Assembly: GCA_031289625.1 (NCBI GenBank)
Contig: JAITPB010000162.1
Location: forward strand, 1 to 5,854
Source of the DNA: Clostridiales bacterium
GTDB lineage: Bacteria > Bacillota > Clostridia > Lachnospirales > WQUN01
Length of the DNA stretch: 5,854 nucleotides
Direction: 5' to 3'
This document shows positions 1-5,428 of this stretch, piece by piece. Positions within the stretch are counted from its first letter, which is position 1; each line of letters opens with the position of its first letter. Below the pieces are notes generated by a model, which was not told the origin of the DNA, made no database searches, and worked only from the letters and a program-made list of their open reading frames with translations. The position numbers and the translations under genes are program-made.

Positions 1-601
1 ATAGAGACTTCTACGCCTAAAATATGGCCTTATGATAAGCTTTTAGCAACACTGTGCATTGGGGGATTTAAAAAATATTAATTTTATGCCAATAAGCATT
101 CAAGCGATGGTGATAAAAAAAGAAATGATTCAAAGCAATGGCTTAACCCAGGTGGAGGGGGCCGTTGGCCAGGATTCTTTTTTTTCTTACCAACTTTTAA
201 AATGCGCCCATAAAATACTCCTGATGAATTTTCCAGTACATATTTACTATCGCTTGAGATCAAATTCTGTTGTGAATTCAATCAACCTTGGTTTTTTCGA
301 TAAACATCTGCTGCTGGATAAAGTTCAGATTGATTGGCTTCAGAAGACAGGGCTGCTGGATGATTACATGAAATTGCGATTCAATTATTTTTTTGAAAAT
401 TGGTTCCTCAAAAAACTCCAATTATCAAAACCGGAAGAATACGAACAGTGCGCTCAGGTGTGCGGTGAAATATTCCGGATATACGCGCCGTATTATGATG
501 GGCAGAGCGACGCGATCAACGCGTTTATATCCGGACTGGATTCAAGCGCTTATTCCATGTCCTCAAATATTTCTGCTAAATGTATCACCAAATCATCATA
601 G
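1..601 (+). pseudogene. Glycosyltransferase (GT2-like), 3' part, frameshifted and with an abnormal tail
   Basis: The first 69 bases, read from base 1, give a peptide with IWPYDKLLATLCIGGF. That frame stops at 79-81. The protein resumes in the next frame as KNINFMPISIQAMVIKKEMI and stays open to the stop at 599-601. Dropping one A from the six-A run at 70-75 joins the two halves smoothly. The join resembles the C-terminal half of GT2-type glycosyltransferases, in which an acidic motif (here GQDSFF, Asp codon at 173-175) acts as catalytic base and is followed by a conserved segment (here HIYYRLRSNSVV). Such enzymes transfer sugars from nucleotide donors to surface polysaccharide or glycoprotein. 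The nucleotide-binding N-terminal half lies outside the window. The only start near the second half is a TTG at 59 without a convincing ribosome site, so it is not an independent gene. The last 17 codons read antisense into the Uma2 gene and may not be native. Family is fairly sure; donor and acceptor are unknown. A sequencing error could explain the frameshift. Confidence 0.68.
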
Positions 602-1113
602 AAACTTACTTTAAACGCAGAAACCAGCGATTTGAGATCATCTTCCGGTAAAAATTCTTTTTCTTCTTCGGTTTTATAATAATACACTCTATCGAGTTTC
701 AGTTTGCCGTCTTTTAAATGAAAAACTTGGACTGTTCTTTCCTCGGGGCTGACAATCCAATATTCTTTAACGCCAAAATTTTCATATAAATCTCTTTTAT
801 CATCAAAATCCCGTTTTGCTGTACTCGGCGATAAAACTTCAACGGCTAAATCCGGCGGGCCGTAAATTGATTTTCCTTTTCTTTTATTCTTATCACAAAC
901 AATAATAACGTCAGGAATAACAGTATTATCATCATCAAGATGAACGTCCGGCTCAATATATGATTTGCAAATTTTTTTTGCCAAAGATGTATCGAATATT
1001 TTCCATATCTTGGCGGATATCGTGATATGATTCAAGCTGGGACGCGCCATCATATAAATTTTACCGTTAATGAATTCATAGCTTCGCTTATCATTATCAA
1101 TGGATTCGTTCAT
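550..1113 (-). CDS. Uma2 family (DUF820) PD-(D/E)XK nuclease-like protein
   Basis: This 187-residue protein matches the usual size and motif order of the Uma2/DUF820 family, which has a restriction-endonuclease-like fold. Visible landmarks are YEFINGKIYMM (about 12-22), IPDVIIV with Asp68, PPDLAVEVLSPST with Glu92, and the helix DDKRDLYENFGVKEYWIV with Lys106. Asp68, Glu92 and Lys106 are the expected acidic/lysine active-site set, so the core looks intact. The family is assigned as putative endonucleases, but its cellular role is not established; it often occurs in many copies in a genome and spreads horizontally. The ATG at 1111-1113 was chosen because GGAGGG lies 7 nt upstream; the frame is open further upstream to about 1179 but without a comparable site. 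The 3' end overlaps the glycosyltransferase remnant on the opposite strand by 52 bp, and no hairpin terminator is evident after the stop. Codon use is AT-rich compared with htpG and the CAP gene, consistent with acquisition. Confidence 0.88.
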   Translation of the reverse strand: MNESIDNDKRSYEFINGKIYMMARPSLNHITISAKIWKIFDTSLAKKICKSYIEPDVHLDDDNTVIPDVIIVCDKNKRKGKSIYGPPDLAVEVLSPSTAKRDFDDKRDLYENFGVKEYWIVSPEERTVQVFHLKDGKLKLDRVYYYKTEEEKEFLPEDDLKSLVSAFKVSFYDDLVIHLAEIFEDME

Positions 1114-1150
1114 CTTCAACCCTCCTGGGAAATGAGTATATTTAAATCGG

Positions 1151-1210
1151 TCACGTTGATATGACGGCTGCGGCCGCACCGGATAAAAGCCTTTTGAATT
1201 GTTCTTGCAT
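1151..1210 (-). CDS. 19-codon ORF with signal-peptide-like N-terminus; gene remnant or leader peptide
   Basis: An ATG at 1208-1210 is preceded by AAAGGAG at good spacing and an extended -10 promoter. The encoded peptide begins MQEQFKRLLSGAAAA and ends VIST before a TGA. Basic residues followed by an Ala-rich hydrophobic stretch look like the start of a Sec signal peptide, which suggests the 5' end of a lost exported-protein gene. The Uma2 start codon lies 37 nt beyond the stop, so the Uma2 gene is probably transcribed from the same promoter. A translated leader peptide or chance ORF are alternatives; the strong ribosome site argues against pure chance. No homology is claimed. Confidence 0.4.
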   Translation of the reverse strand: MQEQFKRLLSGAAAAVIST

Positions 1211-1246
1211 AAAATTCTCCTTTGTGGTAATCATATCGGCGTGAAA

Positions 1247-1255
1247 ATTATAACA
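1247..1255 (-). promoter_or_regulatory. Extended -10 promoter for the 19-codon ORF and Uma2 gene
   Basis: On the - strand this reads TGTTATAAT: a perfect TATAAT hexamer (1247-1252) with the TG of an extended -10 one base upstream. The hexamer about 17 nt further upstream is a poor -35 (GGCAAA), which is normal for extended -10 promoters. Transcription would start near 1240, giving a leader of about 30 nt before the ATG at 1210. No equally good promoter was seen closer to the Uma2 gene. Confidence 0.6.
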
Positions 1256-1273
1256 CAAAATTCGGAAATTTTG
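1256..1273. repeat. 18-bp palindrome in the divergent intergenic region
   Basis: CAAAATT and AATTTTG form perfect 7-bp arms around the 4-base centre CGGA. The palindrome lies within the spacer and upstream edge of the - strand promoter and 22 nt before the ATG of the + strand membrane-protein gene. It could be a repressor operator for either gene. AT-rich palindromes of this size also occur by chance, so function is speculative. Confidence 0.35.
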
Positions 1274-1295
1274 CCCAGCCAAAAAAGTGAGGATT

Positions 1296-1688
1296 ATGAA
1301 ACTGATTTTGCAAATTGCAATTATGTCAATTTTTGTCTGTGATTTTTGTTTTTTCGTATATAGTTTCACAAAGGGTAAAAATCAGGTTATACGAAAATAT
1401 CCGGGCAGGACTTTTCGCTTGCGCTGTCAAAATTGCGGCGCAGTCAAGGAAAGCCATGATGTGGAGGAATACATCCGCTTGCTGCGAAAACCGCGCGGCA
1501 CAAGTTTCAACGCGACAGTTTCGTTCTGTTTGCCCTGTGCAAAATGCGGTCCAAAAGCCGCGCAAACATTGCTTGATTATCCGTGGAGAAAAGAAATAGC
1601 CGTATGGCTGGCCAAAGCCTTTGGCATTGTGATGTTCATCGGAATTTTTTGCGCGTTTGCTATGAGTATGGTGGATCAGTATTTGTGA
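1296..1688 (+). CDS. Small membrane protein with central CxxC/CxxC zinc-ribbon-like segment (unknown function)
   Basis: This 130-residue protein is not recognised as a named family. It has a hydrophobic helix at about 3-24, a polar middle, and a second hydrophobic helix at about 101-126. The middle holds CQNCG (Cys44, Cys47) and CLPCAKCG (Cys78, Cys81, Cys84). The pairs 44/47 and 81/84 have the spacing of a four-cysteine zinc ribbon, so the likely architecture is a metal-binding or redox loop between two membrane spans. The first helix also contains two cysteines. The ATG at 1296 is preferred: AAAAGTGA upstream can pair with the 16S 3' end at reasonable spacing. A GTG at 1287 is possible and would add three residues. 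The gene stands alone, divergent from the Uma2 unit and convergent with htpG, and ends at a strong terminator. Its reality is supported by that terminator and by coherent protein features; its function is unknown. Confidence 0.7.
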   Translation: MKLILQIAIMSIFVCDFCFFVYSFTKGKNQVIRKYPGRTFRLRCQNCGAVKESHDVEEYIRLLRKPRGTSFNATVSFCLPCAKCGPKAAQTLLDYPWRKEIAVWLAKAFGIVMFIGIFCAFAMSMVDQYL

Positions 1689-1689
1689 A

Positions 1690-1746
1690 AACCGGCAAGC
1701 TGTCGGATCGATTAGAATGATCCAACGGCCTGCCGGTTCTTTTATT
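1690..1746. terminator. Bidirectional intrinsic terminator between the membrane-protein gene and htpG
   Basis: AACCGGCA at 1690-1697 pairs perfectly with TGCCGGTT at 1731-1738. The stem continues inward with a few mismatches to GGATC/GATCC around a nine-base loop. On the + strand it is followed by TTCTTTTATT just after the stop at 1688. On the - strand it lies about 16 nt past the htpG stop and is followed by TTTTCAC. It can therefore serve both convergent genes; the T-run is better in the + direction. Confidence 0.85.
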
Positions 1747-1753
1747 GCTATTG

Positions 1754-3676
1754 CTATCCCGCTATCCGCTCCAGGATTTTATTGCTGCGTTCAATAAACC
1801 TCGTCATCTGATCCGTGCCCAGCGGTTTGTGACTGAGCATCGCCAAGTCGTACAAATGCCAGCAGATCAGCTCCACGTCGGCCGCGCGGTCCTCCTGATC
1901 TTTCAGCGCCAGCAAAGTTTTCACCAGCGGGTTGGCGGTGTTGAGCGCCAGGATTTCTTCGTCCTCATACATGCCGGGCATATCCATGCCGCCGCCGAAC
2001 ATCTTGCTCATTTCTTTCATGCGCCGCGACTGCTCTGAAAGCAGCATGATCGCCGACACGGAATCGGATTTTAAATTTTCCGTCCGCACTTGCAGTTTTT
2101 CGTTGTCCAGCGCTTTCCGGAACAGGGCTTCCAGGGCCTCCTGCGCCTCTTTCTGCTCTTCTGTCGTTTCTTTCAGCGAATTGGAAATATCGGAGTCGAT
2201 CCGGTTAAAGGTCAGGCCGCTTTCATACGTCTCCACATAGGACACAAAAGGATTGTCGAGGTTGGTGGTTAAAATCATCGCCTCCATGCCTTGATCCTTG
2301 AACATCTTGATGTACTGCGCCTGCAGCTGCTCATTGGTCACATAAAAAATGGTCTTATCCGTCTTTTCCGCATTGCGGCTGGTAAACTCCGCCAGCGTGA
2401 CATAATCTCCCGCAGTGGTCTTGTAGAGAATGGACTCTTTCACTTTATCATAAAAATCTCTCTCTTTGATCGCGCCGTACTTGATAAAGGGGCTGATGTC
2501 GTCCCAATACGCGTTATAATTATCGCGGTCTTTTTTGGAGAGTGAGTTGAGCTTATCCGCCACTTTTTTGGAAATGTAGCCGGACATTTTATTGACGGCC
2601 CCATCGTTTTGCAGAAAACTGCGGGAGACGTTCAGCGGCAGATCGGGGCAGTCAATGACGCCTTTGAGCAGCAGCAGAAATTCCGGAATGACCTCTTTGA
2701 TGTTGTCCGCGATAAACACCTGATTGTTGTACAGCTTCACCTGGCCCTCGATGTACTCCAGCTCGTGCTTGAGCTTGGGAAAGAACAAAATCCCTTTCAG
2801 CCGGAACGGATAATCCATGTTCAGATGAATCCAAAACAGCGGATCGTTAAAGTCGGTAAATACTTTATGGTAGAATTTTTTGTATTCCTCGTCGGTACAG
2901 TCGCCAGCGGGCTTCAGCCAGAGCGGGTGGGTGTCGTTGATGGGCTTTGGCTCGTCTTCGGATTTTTCATCCATATCGATGATGCCGCCGTCCTTCTCAT
3001 CTGTCTCATCTTTTTCGGATTTTTGGGGCGCTTCTTTTTTGGGCGTGTCCTTAAAAAAAATGTCCACCGGAATGAAACTGCAGTATTTGGTCAGCACGCT
3101 GCGCAGTTTGTATTCATCCAGAAATTCTTTCCCATCCTCGCCGATATATAAAGTAATGAGCGTGCCTCTTTCCGCGCGGTCACTGTCCGACAGCTCATAC
3201 TCCACGCCGCCTTCGCAAACCCAGCGCGCGGCCTCCGCGCCTTCCGCGTAAGAAAGCGAATCGATCTGCGCCTTATCAGCCACCATAAAAACGGAATAGA
3301 AGCCTAGGCCAAAATGGCCGATGATTTCGCTGCTCGCGTCCATTTTGTCTTGATATTTGCTCAAAAAATCATTTGCGCCGGAAAACGCGATCCGCGTGAT
3401 ATACTCTTTGATTTCCTCCGCGGTCATACCAACGCCGTTGTCCTCGAACTGAATGATTTTGAGATCCTTATCCACCGACACATAAATCGCGTATCTTTCT
3501 TCTTTGGAGACATGCGGAGCTTCGCCGAGATCCACCAGCTTTTTTAGCTTGGTGATCGCGTCGGCGGCGTTGGAGATCATCTCCCGGACGAAAATATCGG
3601 CGTCCGAATAGAGCCATTTTTTAATAATGGGCAGGATGTTCTCACTGTGAATGGAGAGATTGCCCTTTTCCTGCAT
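1754..3676 (-). CDS. htpG: Molecular chaperone HtpG (bacterial Hsp90)
   Basis: A complete 640-residue cytosolic Hsp90, an ATP-driven homodimeric chaperone for stress-damaged and specific client proteins. The N-terminal GHKL ATPase shows FVREMISNAADA (Glu32, Asn36), the nucleotide-binding DNGVGM (79-84) and the lid motif GHFGLGFYS (120-128). The middle domain carries LPLNVSRSFLQND with Arg352 and Gln356, the residues expected to contact the ATP gamma-phosphate. The C-terminal dimerisation part starts around residue 530 and includes a Gly/Met-rich stretch FGGGMDMPGM (560-569) as in clostridial-type HtpG. Between the N and middle domains (about 209-249) is a roughly 40-residue Lys/Glu/Asp-rich linker, long for a bacterial member. 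The start is set by AGGAGG 8 nt before the ATG and by alignment with the canonical N-terminus. A promoter and CIRCE operator lie upstream, predicting HrcA control. Monocistronic between two terminators. All key residues are present. Confidence 0.97.
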   Translation of the reverse strand: MQEKGNLSIHSENILPIIKKWLYSDADIFVREMISNAADAITKLKKLVDLGEAPHVSKEERYAIYVSVDKDLKIIQFEDNGVGMTAEEIKEYITRIAFSGANDFLSKYQDKMDASSEIIGHFGLGFYSVFMVADKAQIDSLSYAEGAEAARWVCEGGVEYELSDSDRAERGTLITLYIGEDGKEFLDEYKLRSVLTKYCSFIPVDIFFKDTPKKEAPQKSEKDETDEKDGGIIDMDEKSEDEPKPINDTHPLWLKPAGDCTDEEYKKFYHKVFTDFNDPLFWIHLNMDYPFRLKGILFFPKLKHELEYIEGQVKLYNNQVFIADNIKEVIPEFLLLLKGVIDCPDLPLNVSRSFLQNDGAVNKMSGYISKKVADKLNSLSKKDRDNYNAYWDDISPFIKYGAIKERDFYDKVKESILYKTTAGDYVTLAEFTSRNAEKTDKTIFYVTNEQLQAQYIKMFKDQGMEAMILTTNLDNPFVSYVETYESGLTFNRIDSDISNSLKETTEEQKEAQEALEALFRKALDNEKLQVRTENLKSDSVSAIMLLSEQSRRMKEMSKMFGGGMDMPGMYEDEEILALNTANPLVKTLLALKDQEDRAADVELICWHLYDLAMLSHKPLGTDQMTRFIERSNKILERIAG

Positions 3677-3717
3677 TGCCTTTCCTCCTCGCGTTTTGCG
3701 TTTTCTTTACCGGATAT

Positions 3718-3746
3718 AGGATAATTTTTTTTGTCCCAAAAGTCAA
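3718..3746 (-). promoter_or_regulatory. Sigma-A-like promoter of htpG
   Basis: On the - strand, TTGACT (3741-3746) is separated by exactly 17 nt, including eight A in a row, from TATCCT (3718-3723). Transcription would start near 3711, leaving about 35 nt to the htpG ATG with its AGGAGG site. A TATATT at 3784-3789, upstream of the CIRCE element, could be the -10 of a second promoter, but its -35 is poor and falls inside the preceding terminator. Confidence 0.6.
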
Positions 3747-3753
3747 GAGGAAT

Positions 3754-3780
3754 TTAGCACTCATCTGGCCAGAGTGCTGA
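3754..3780 (-). promoter_or_regulatory. CIRCE operator (HrcA binding site) upstream of htpG
   Basis: Read on the + strand it is TTAGCACTC, nine bases, then GAGTGCTGA. The CIRCE consensus is TTAGCACTC-N9-GAGTGCTAA, so 17 of 18 arm positions match and the spacing is exact. CIRCE is the operator of HrcA, which represses groESL and dnaK operons in many bacteria until heat or misfolded protein titrates GroEL. Here it sits between the upstream terminator and the htpG promoter, 7 nt upstream of the -35 hexamer, so htpG is the obvious target. Confidence 0.93.
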
Positions 3781-3794
3781 TAGAATATAAAATG

Positions 3795-3839
3795 AAATGA
3801 AAAAAACACTGTGGCGAGCTTATTCGACACAGTGTTTTT
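3795..3839 (-). terminator. Intrinsic terminator of the LysM/CAP operon
   Basis: AAAAACACTGTG (3802-3813) and CACAGTGTTTTT (3828-3839) form perfect 12-bp arms. An inner CGA/TCG pairing shortens the loop to about six bases. On the - strand the hairpin lies about 60 nt past the CAP gene stop and is followed by seven T, a standard rho-independent terminator. It insulates htpG from the upstream operon. The opposite strand has five T and may terminate weakly as well. Confidence 0.85.
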
Positions 3840-3901
3840 GAAATCATTTATTTACGCGCATTGTGAATGATTCGTTACGAACTGCGCTGAATAAGCCCTG
3901 T

Positions 3902-5410
3902 CTATCTGCTGACGAAAATCTGCACCCAGTACGTGGCGGAACCGCTGTTGGCGTAACCGACGCCAAGCTCAGCAAACTTGGGGTTTAAGATGTTGGCTCG
4001 GTGCGCTGGGGAAGACATCCAGGCGGCCATAACGGCGCTGGCTGTCTTTTGGCCTTTGCCAATATTTTCACCTGACGTCTTATACAGAATCCCAAAAGAG
4101 CGCAGCATTTCAAAGGGGCTGCCGTAAATGGGCGACGTATGATCAAAATAATTTCTGCCGCTCATTTCTTCCGCTTTGATGTCCGCGACATTACTCACGT
4201 CCGAGGCCAAAGTCAGTGGCGCAACGCCCGTTTTGGAGCGCTCCTTATTCACCAGCTGCAAAATTTCCTGCGCTTTGGCGTTATCAATGCCTTGTGTGTT
4301 CAGGCCCGCGTAACGCCCCTGTATGATGTTGGAACGGATTTGAACAGTGCCGTCGCCCAGATCGCTTTTGGCCGCGCCAATGTCCGTGTTGTCATTTACT
4401 TTTGGATCTAAAGGCACGGCGATTTCATCACCGGGATAGATCAAGTCAGGATCTTCTAAATCAGGGTTGGCGTCGATTACGGCGTCCAGTTTAATTCCAT
4501 ATTTTTTGGAAATGATCCACAGCGTATCGCCGCTGTGTACGTTGTATGCGTCGATTTTGCCTTGCACTGGATTTGTTTTTAACAATGGCCGGGTTCTGCC
4601 GCCTGGGGTGGGTTCGCTGACGCCCTGGCCGCCGTCCGCGTTTTCGGCGTCGGAATCCACGCCCTGGATATTACCGATGATCGGAGTGGTGGGAGGCGCG
4701 TTGTAGCCGCCCGGCTGCGCGTTATAATTGTTATTCGGCGCGGCCTGGCGCGTGTTGTAATTGCCGCCTGGGGCAGCCTGCCGCGTGTTATAACCGTTAT
4801 TCGGCGCGGCCTGGCGCGTGTTGCTGCCGTTATTCGGCGCGGCCTGGCGTGTGTTGCTGCCGTTATTCGGCGCGGCTGGCTGCGTGTTATAATTGTTATA
4901 GGGAGCAGTCTGCTGTGTATTATAATTGCTGCCGGGAGCAGTCTGCTGTGTATTATAATTGCTGCCGGGAGCGGTCTGCTGTGTATTATAATTGCTGCCG
5001 GGCGCGGTCTGCTGTGTATTATAATTGCTGCCGGGCACAGTCTGCTGGTTGTTGTTGTAACTGTTATAGGGAGCAGCCTGCTGCGTATTATAATTGCTGC
5101 CGGGCGCGGCTGGCTGTGTGTTATAATTGTTATTGTTGCCGGGCGCGGCCTGCTGCGCGTTAAAATTATTATTCGGCGCGTTGTTGTAACCGTTGCCTGG
5201 CGTACTTGGCTGCGTGTTATATCCGCTATAGGGCGTATTGACGCTCGGCGCCGTTTGCGAATTGTAGCCTCCCATTCCAGGCTGAGTGTTTGATCCGTTA
5301 GAAGGCGCGCCTAATCCATTGGACGGCGTGTTAATTTGCGCGGCCAGCGCCGGCGTACTGACAGTGAATGTCATTGCCGCGGCGGCCATCAAAAGCTGAA
5401 TCTTTTTCAT
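3902..5410 (-). CDS. Secreted LysM and CAP (SCP/YkwD-like) domain protein with Asn/Gln-rich repeats
   Basis: A complete 502-residue exported protein. Residues 1-23 are a Sec signal peptide (MKKIQLLMAAAAM..., likely cut after ALA). Residues 24 to about 243 are a low-complexity region rich in Asn, Gln, Tyr, Pro, Thr and Gly, built on 11-residue repeats such as APGSNYNTQQT and APNNGSNTRQA. Residues 289-334 are a LysM domain (YNVHSGDTLW to YPGDEIAVPL), which binds peptidoglycan N-acetylglucosamine. Residues 380-502 are a CAP domain with YFDHTSP (His424), Glu434, GENIG (Glu448) and SPAHRANIL (His470), the His/Glu set that lines the CAP cavity. The bacterial CAP function is poorly defined; the protein is probably tethered to the wall by LysM with the CAP domain displayed by the linker. 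AGGAG five bases before ATG 5408-5410 fixes the start. It follows another LysM gene by 18 nt and ends at a terminator. Similar LysM-CAP layouts occur in SafA/YkwD-type proteins, but sporulation function cannot be inferred. Confidence 0.93.
   Translation of the reverse strand: MKKIQLLMAAAAMTFTVSTPALAAQINTPSNGLGAPSNGSNTQPGMGGYNSQTAPSVNTPYSGYNTQPSTPGNGYNNAPNNNFNAQQAAPGNNNNYNTQPAAPGSNYNTQQAAPYNSYNNNQQTVPGSNYNTQQTAPGSNYNTQQTAPGSNYNTQQTAPGSNYNTQQTAPYNNYNTQPAAPNNGSNTRQAAPNNGSNTRQAAPNNGYNTRQAAPGGNYNTRQAAPNNNYNAQPGGYNAPPTTPIIGNIQGVDSDAENADGGQGVSEPTPGGRTRPLLKTNPVQGKIDAYNVHSGDTLWIISKKYGIKLDAVIDANPDLEDPDLIYPGDEIAVPLDPKVNDNTDIGAAKSDLGDGTVQIRSNIIQGRYAGLNTQGIDNAKAQEILQLVNKERSKTGVAPLTLASDVSNVADIKAEEMSGRNYFDHTSPIYGSPFEMLRSFGILYKTSGENIGKGQKTASAVMAAWMSSPAHRANILNPKFAELGVGYANSGSATYWVQIFVSR
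4739..4870 (-). repeat. Four 33-bp coding repeats (Arg-containing block)
   Basis: Residues 181-224 of the CAP protein are four 11-residue units: PNNGSNTRQAA twice, PNNGYNTRQAA and PGGNYNTRQAA. The first two units are nearly identical at DNA level. This block differs from the neighbouring one mainly in carrying Arg where the other has Gln. It introduces the only charged residues of the low-complexity region. Confidence 0.85.
4905..5036 (-). repeat. Four near-identical 33-bp tandem coding repeats
   Basis: Units start at 4905, 4938, 4971 and 5004 on the + strand, each beginning GCAGTCTGCTG or GCGGTCTGCTG, and differ only at single A/G positions. They encode PGSNYNTQQTA four times (residues 126-169). 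The period is a multiple of three, so gain or loss of a unit keeps the reading frame. There are no unique spacers, so this is not a CRISPR array. Confidence 0.92.
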
Positions 5411-5428
5411 TTTTTCTCCTCACACTTT

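Noticed and set aside
484..530. CGCG...CGCG mini-hairpin followed by TTTATAT as a terminator
   Set aside because: The stem is only four base pairs and lies inside the glycosyltransferase coding sequence.
1114..1179. Upstream extension of the Uma2 reading frame
   Set aside because: The added 22 residues do not resemble the family N-terminus. The ATG at 1113 has a GGAGGG site at proper spacing and gives the usual family length.
1151..1369. 72-codon - strand frame that includes the 19-codon ORF in its tail
   Set aside because: The upstream part runs through the promoter, the palindrome and the divergent membrane-protein gene. Only the terminal 19 codons have a ribosome site.
2609..3151. Long + strand open frame of about 180 codons inside htpG
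   Set aside because: It lies antisense to conserved Hsp90 sequence and encodes a low-complexity Phe/Val/Leu-rich shadow without a ribosome site.
3642..3830. Small - strand frame across the htpG start and CIRCE region
   Set aside because: It begins inside the operon terminator, crosses the CIRCE element and promoter, and overlaps the htpG start in another frame; no ribosome site was seen.
4739..5036. Possible CRISPR array from about 33-bp repeats
   Set aside because: Units abut directly with no unique spacers, lie in frame inside a gene, and encode a smooth amino-acid repeat.
4849..5163. Cys/Tyr-rich open frame on the + strand with regular repeats
   Set aside because: It is the complement of the 33-bp coding repeats of the CAP gene. 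The periodicity is inherited, there is no ribosome site, and the - strand protein has a signal peptide and two known domains.
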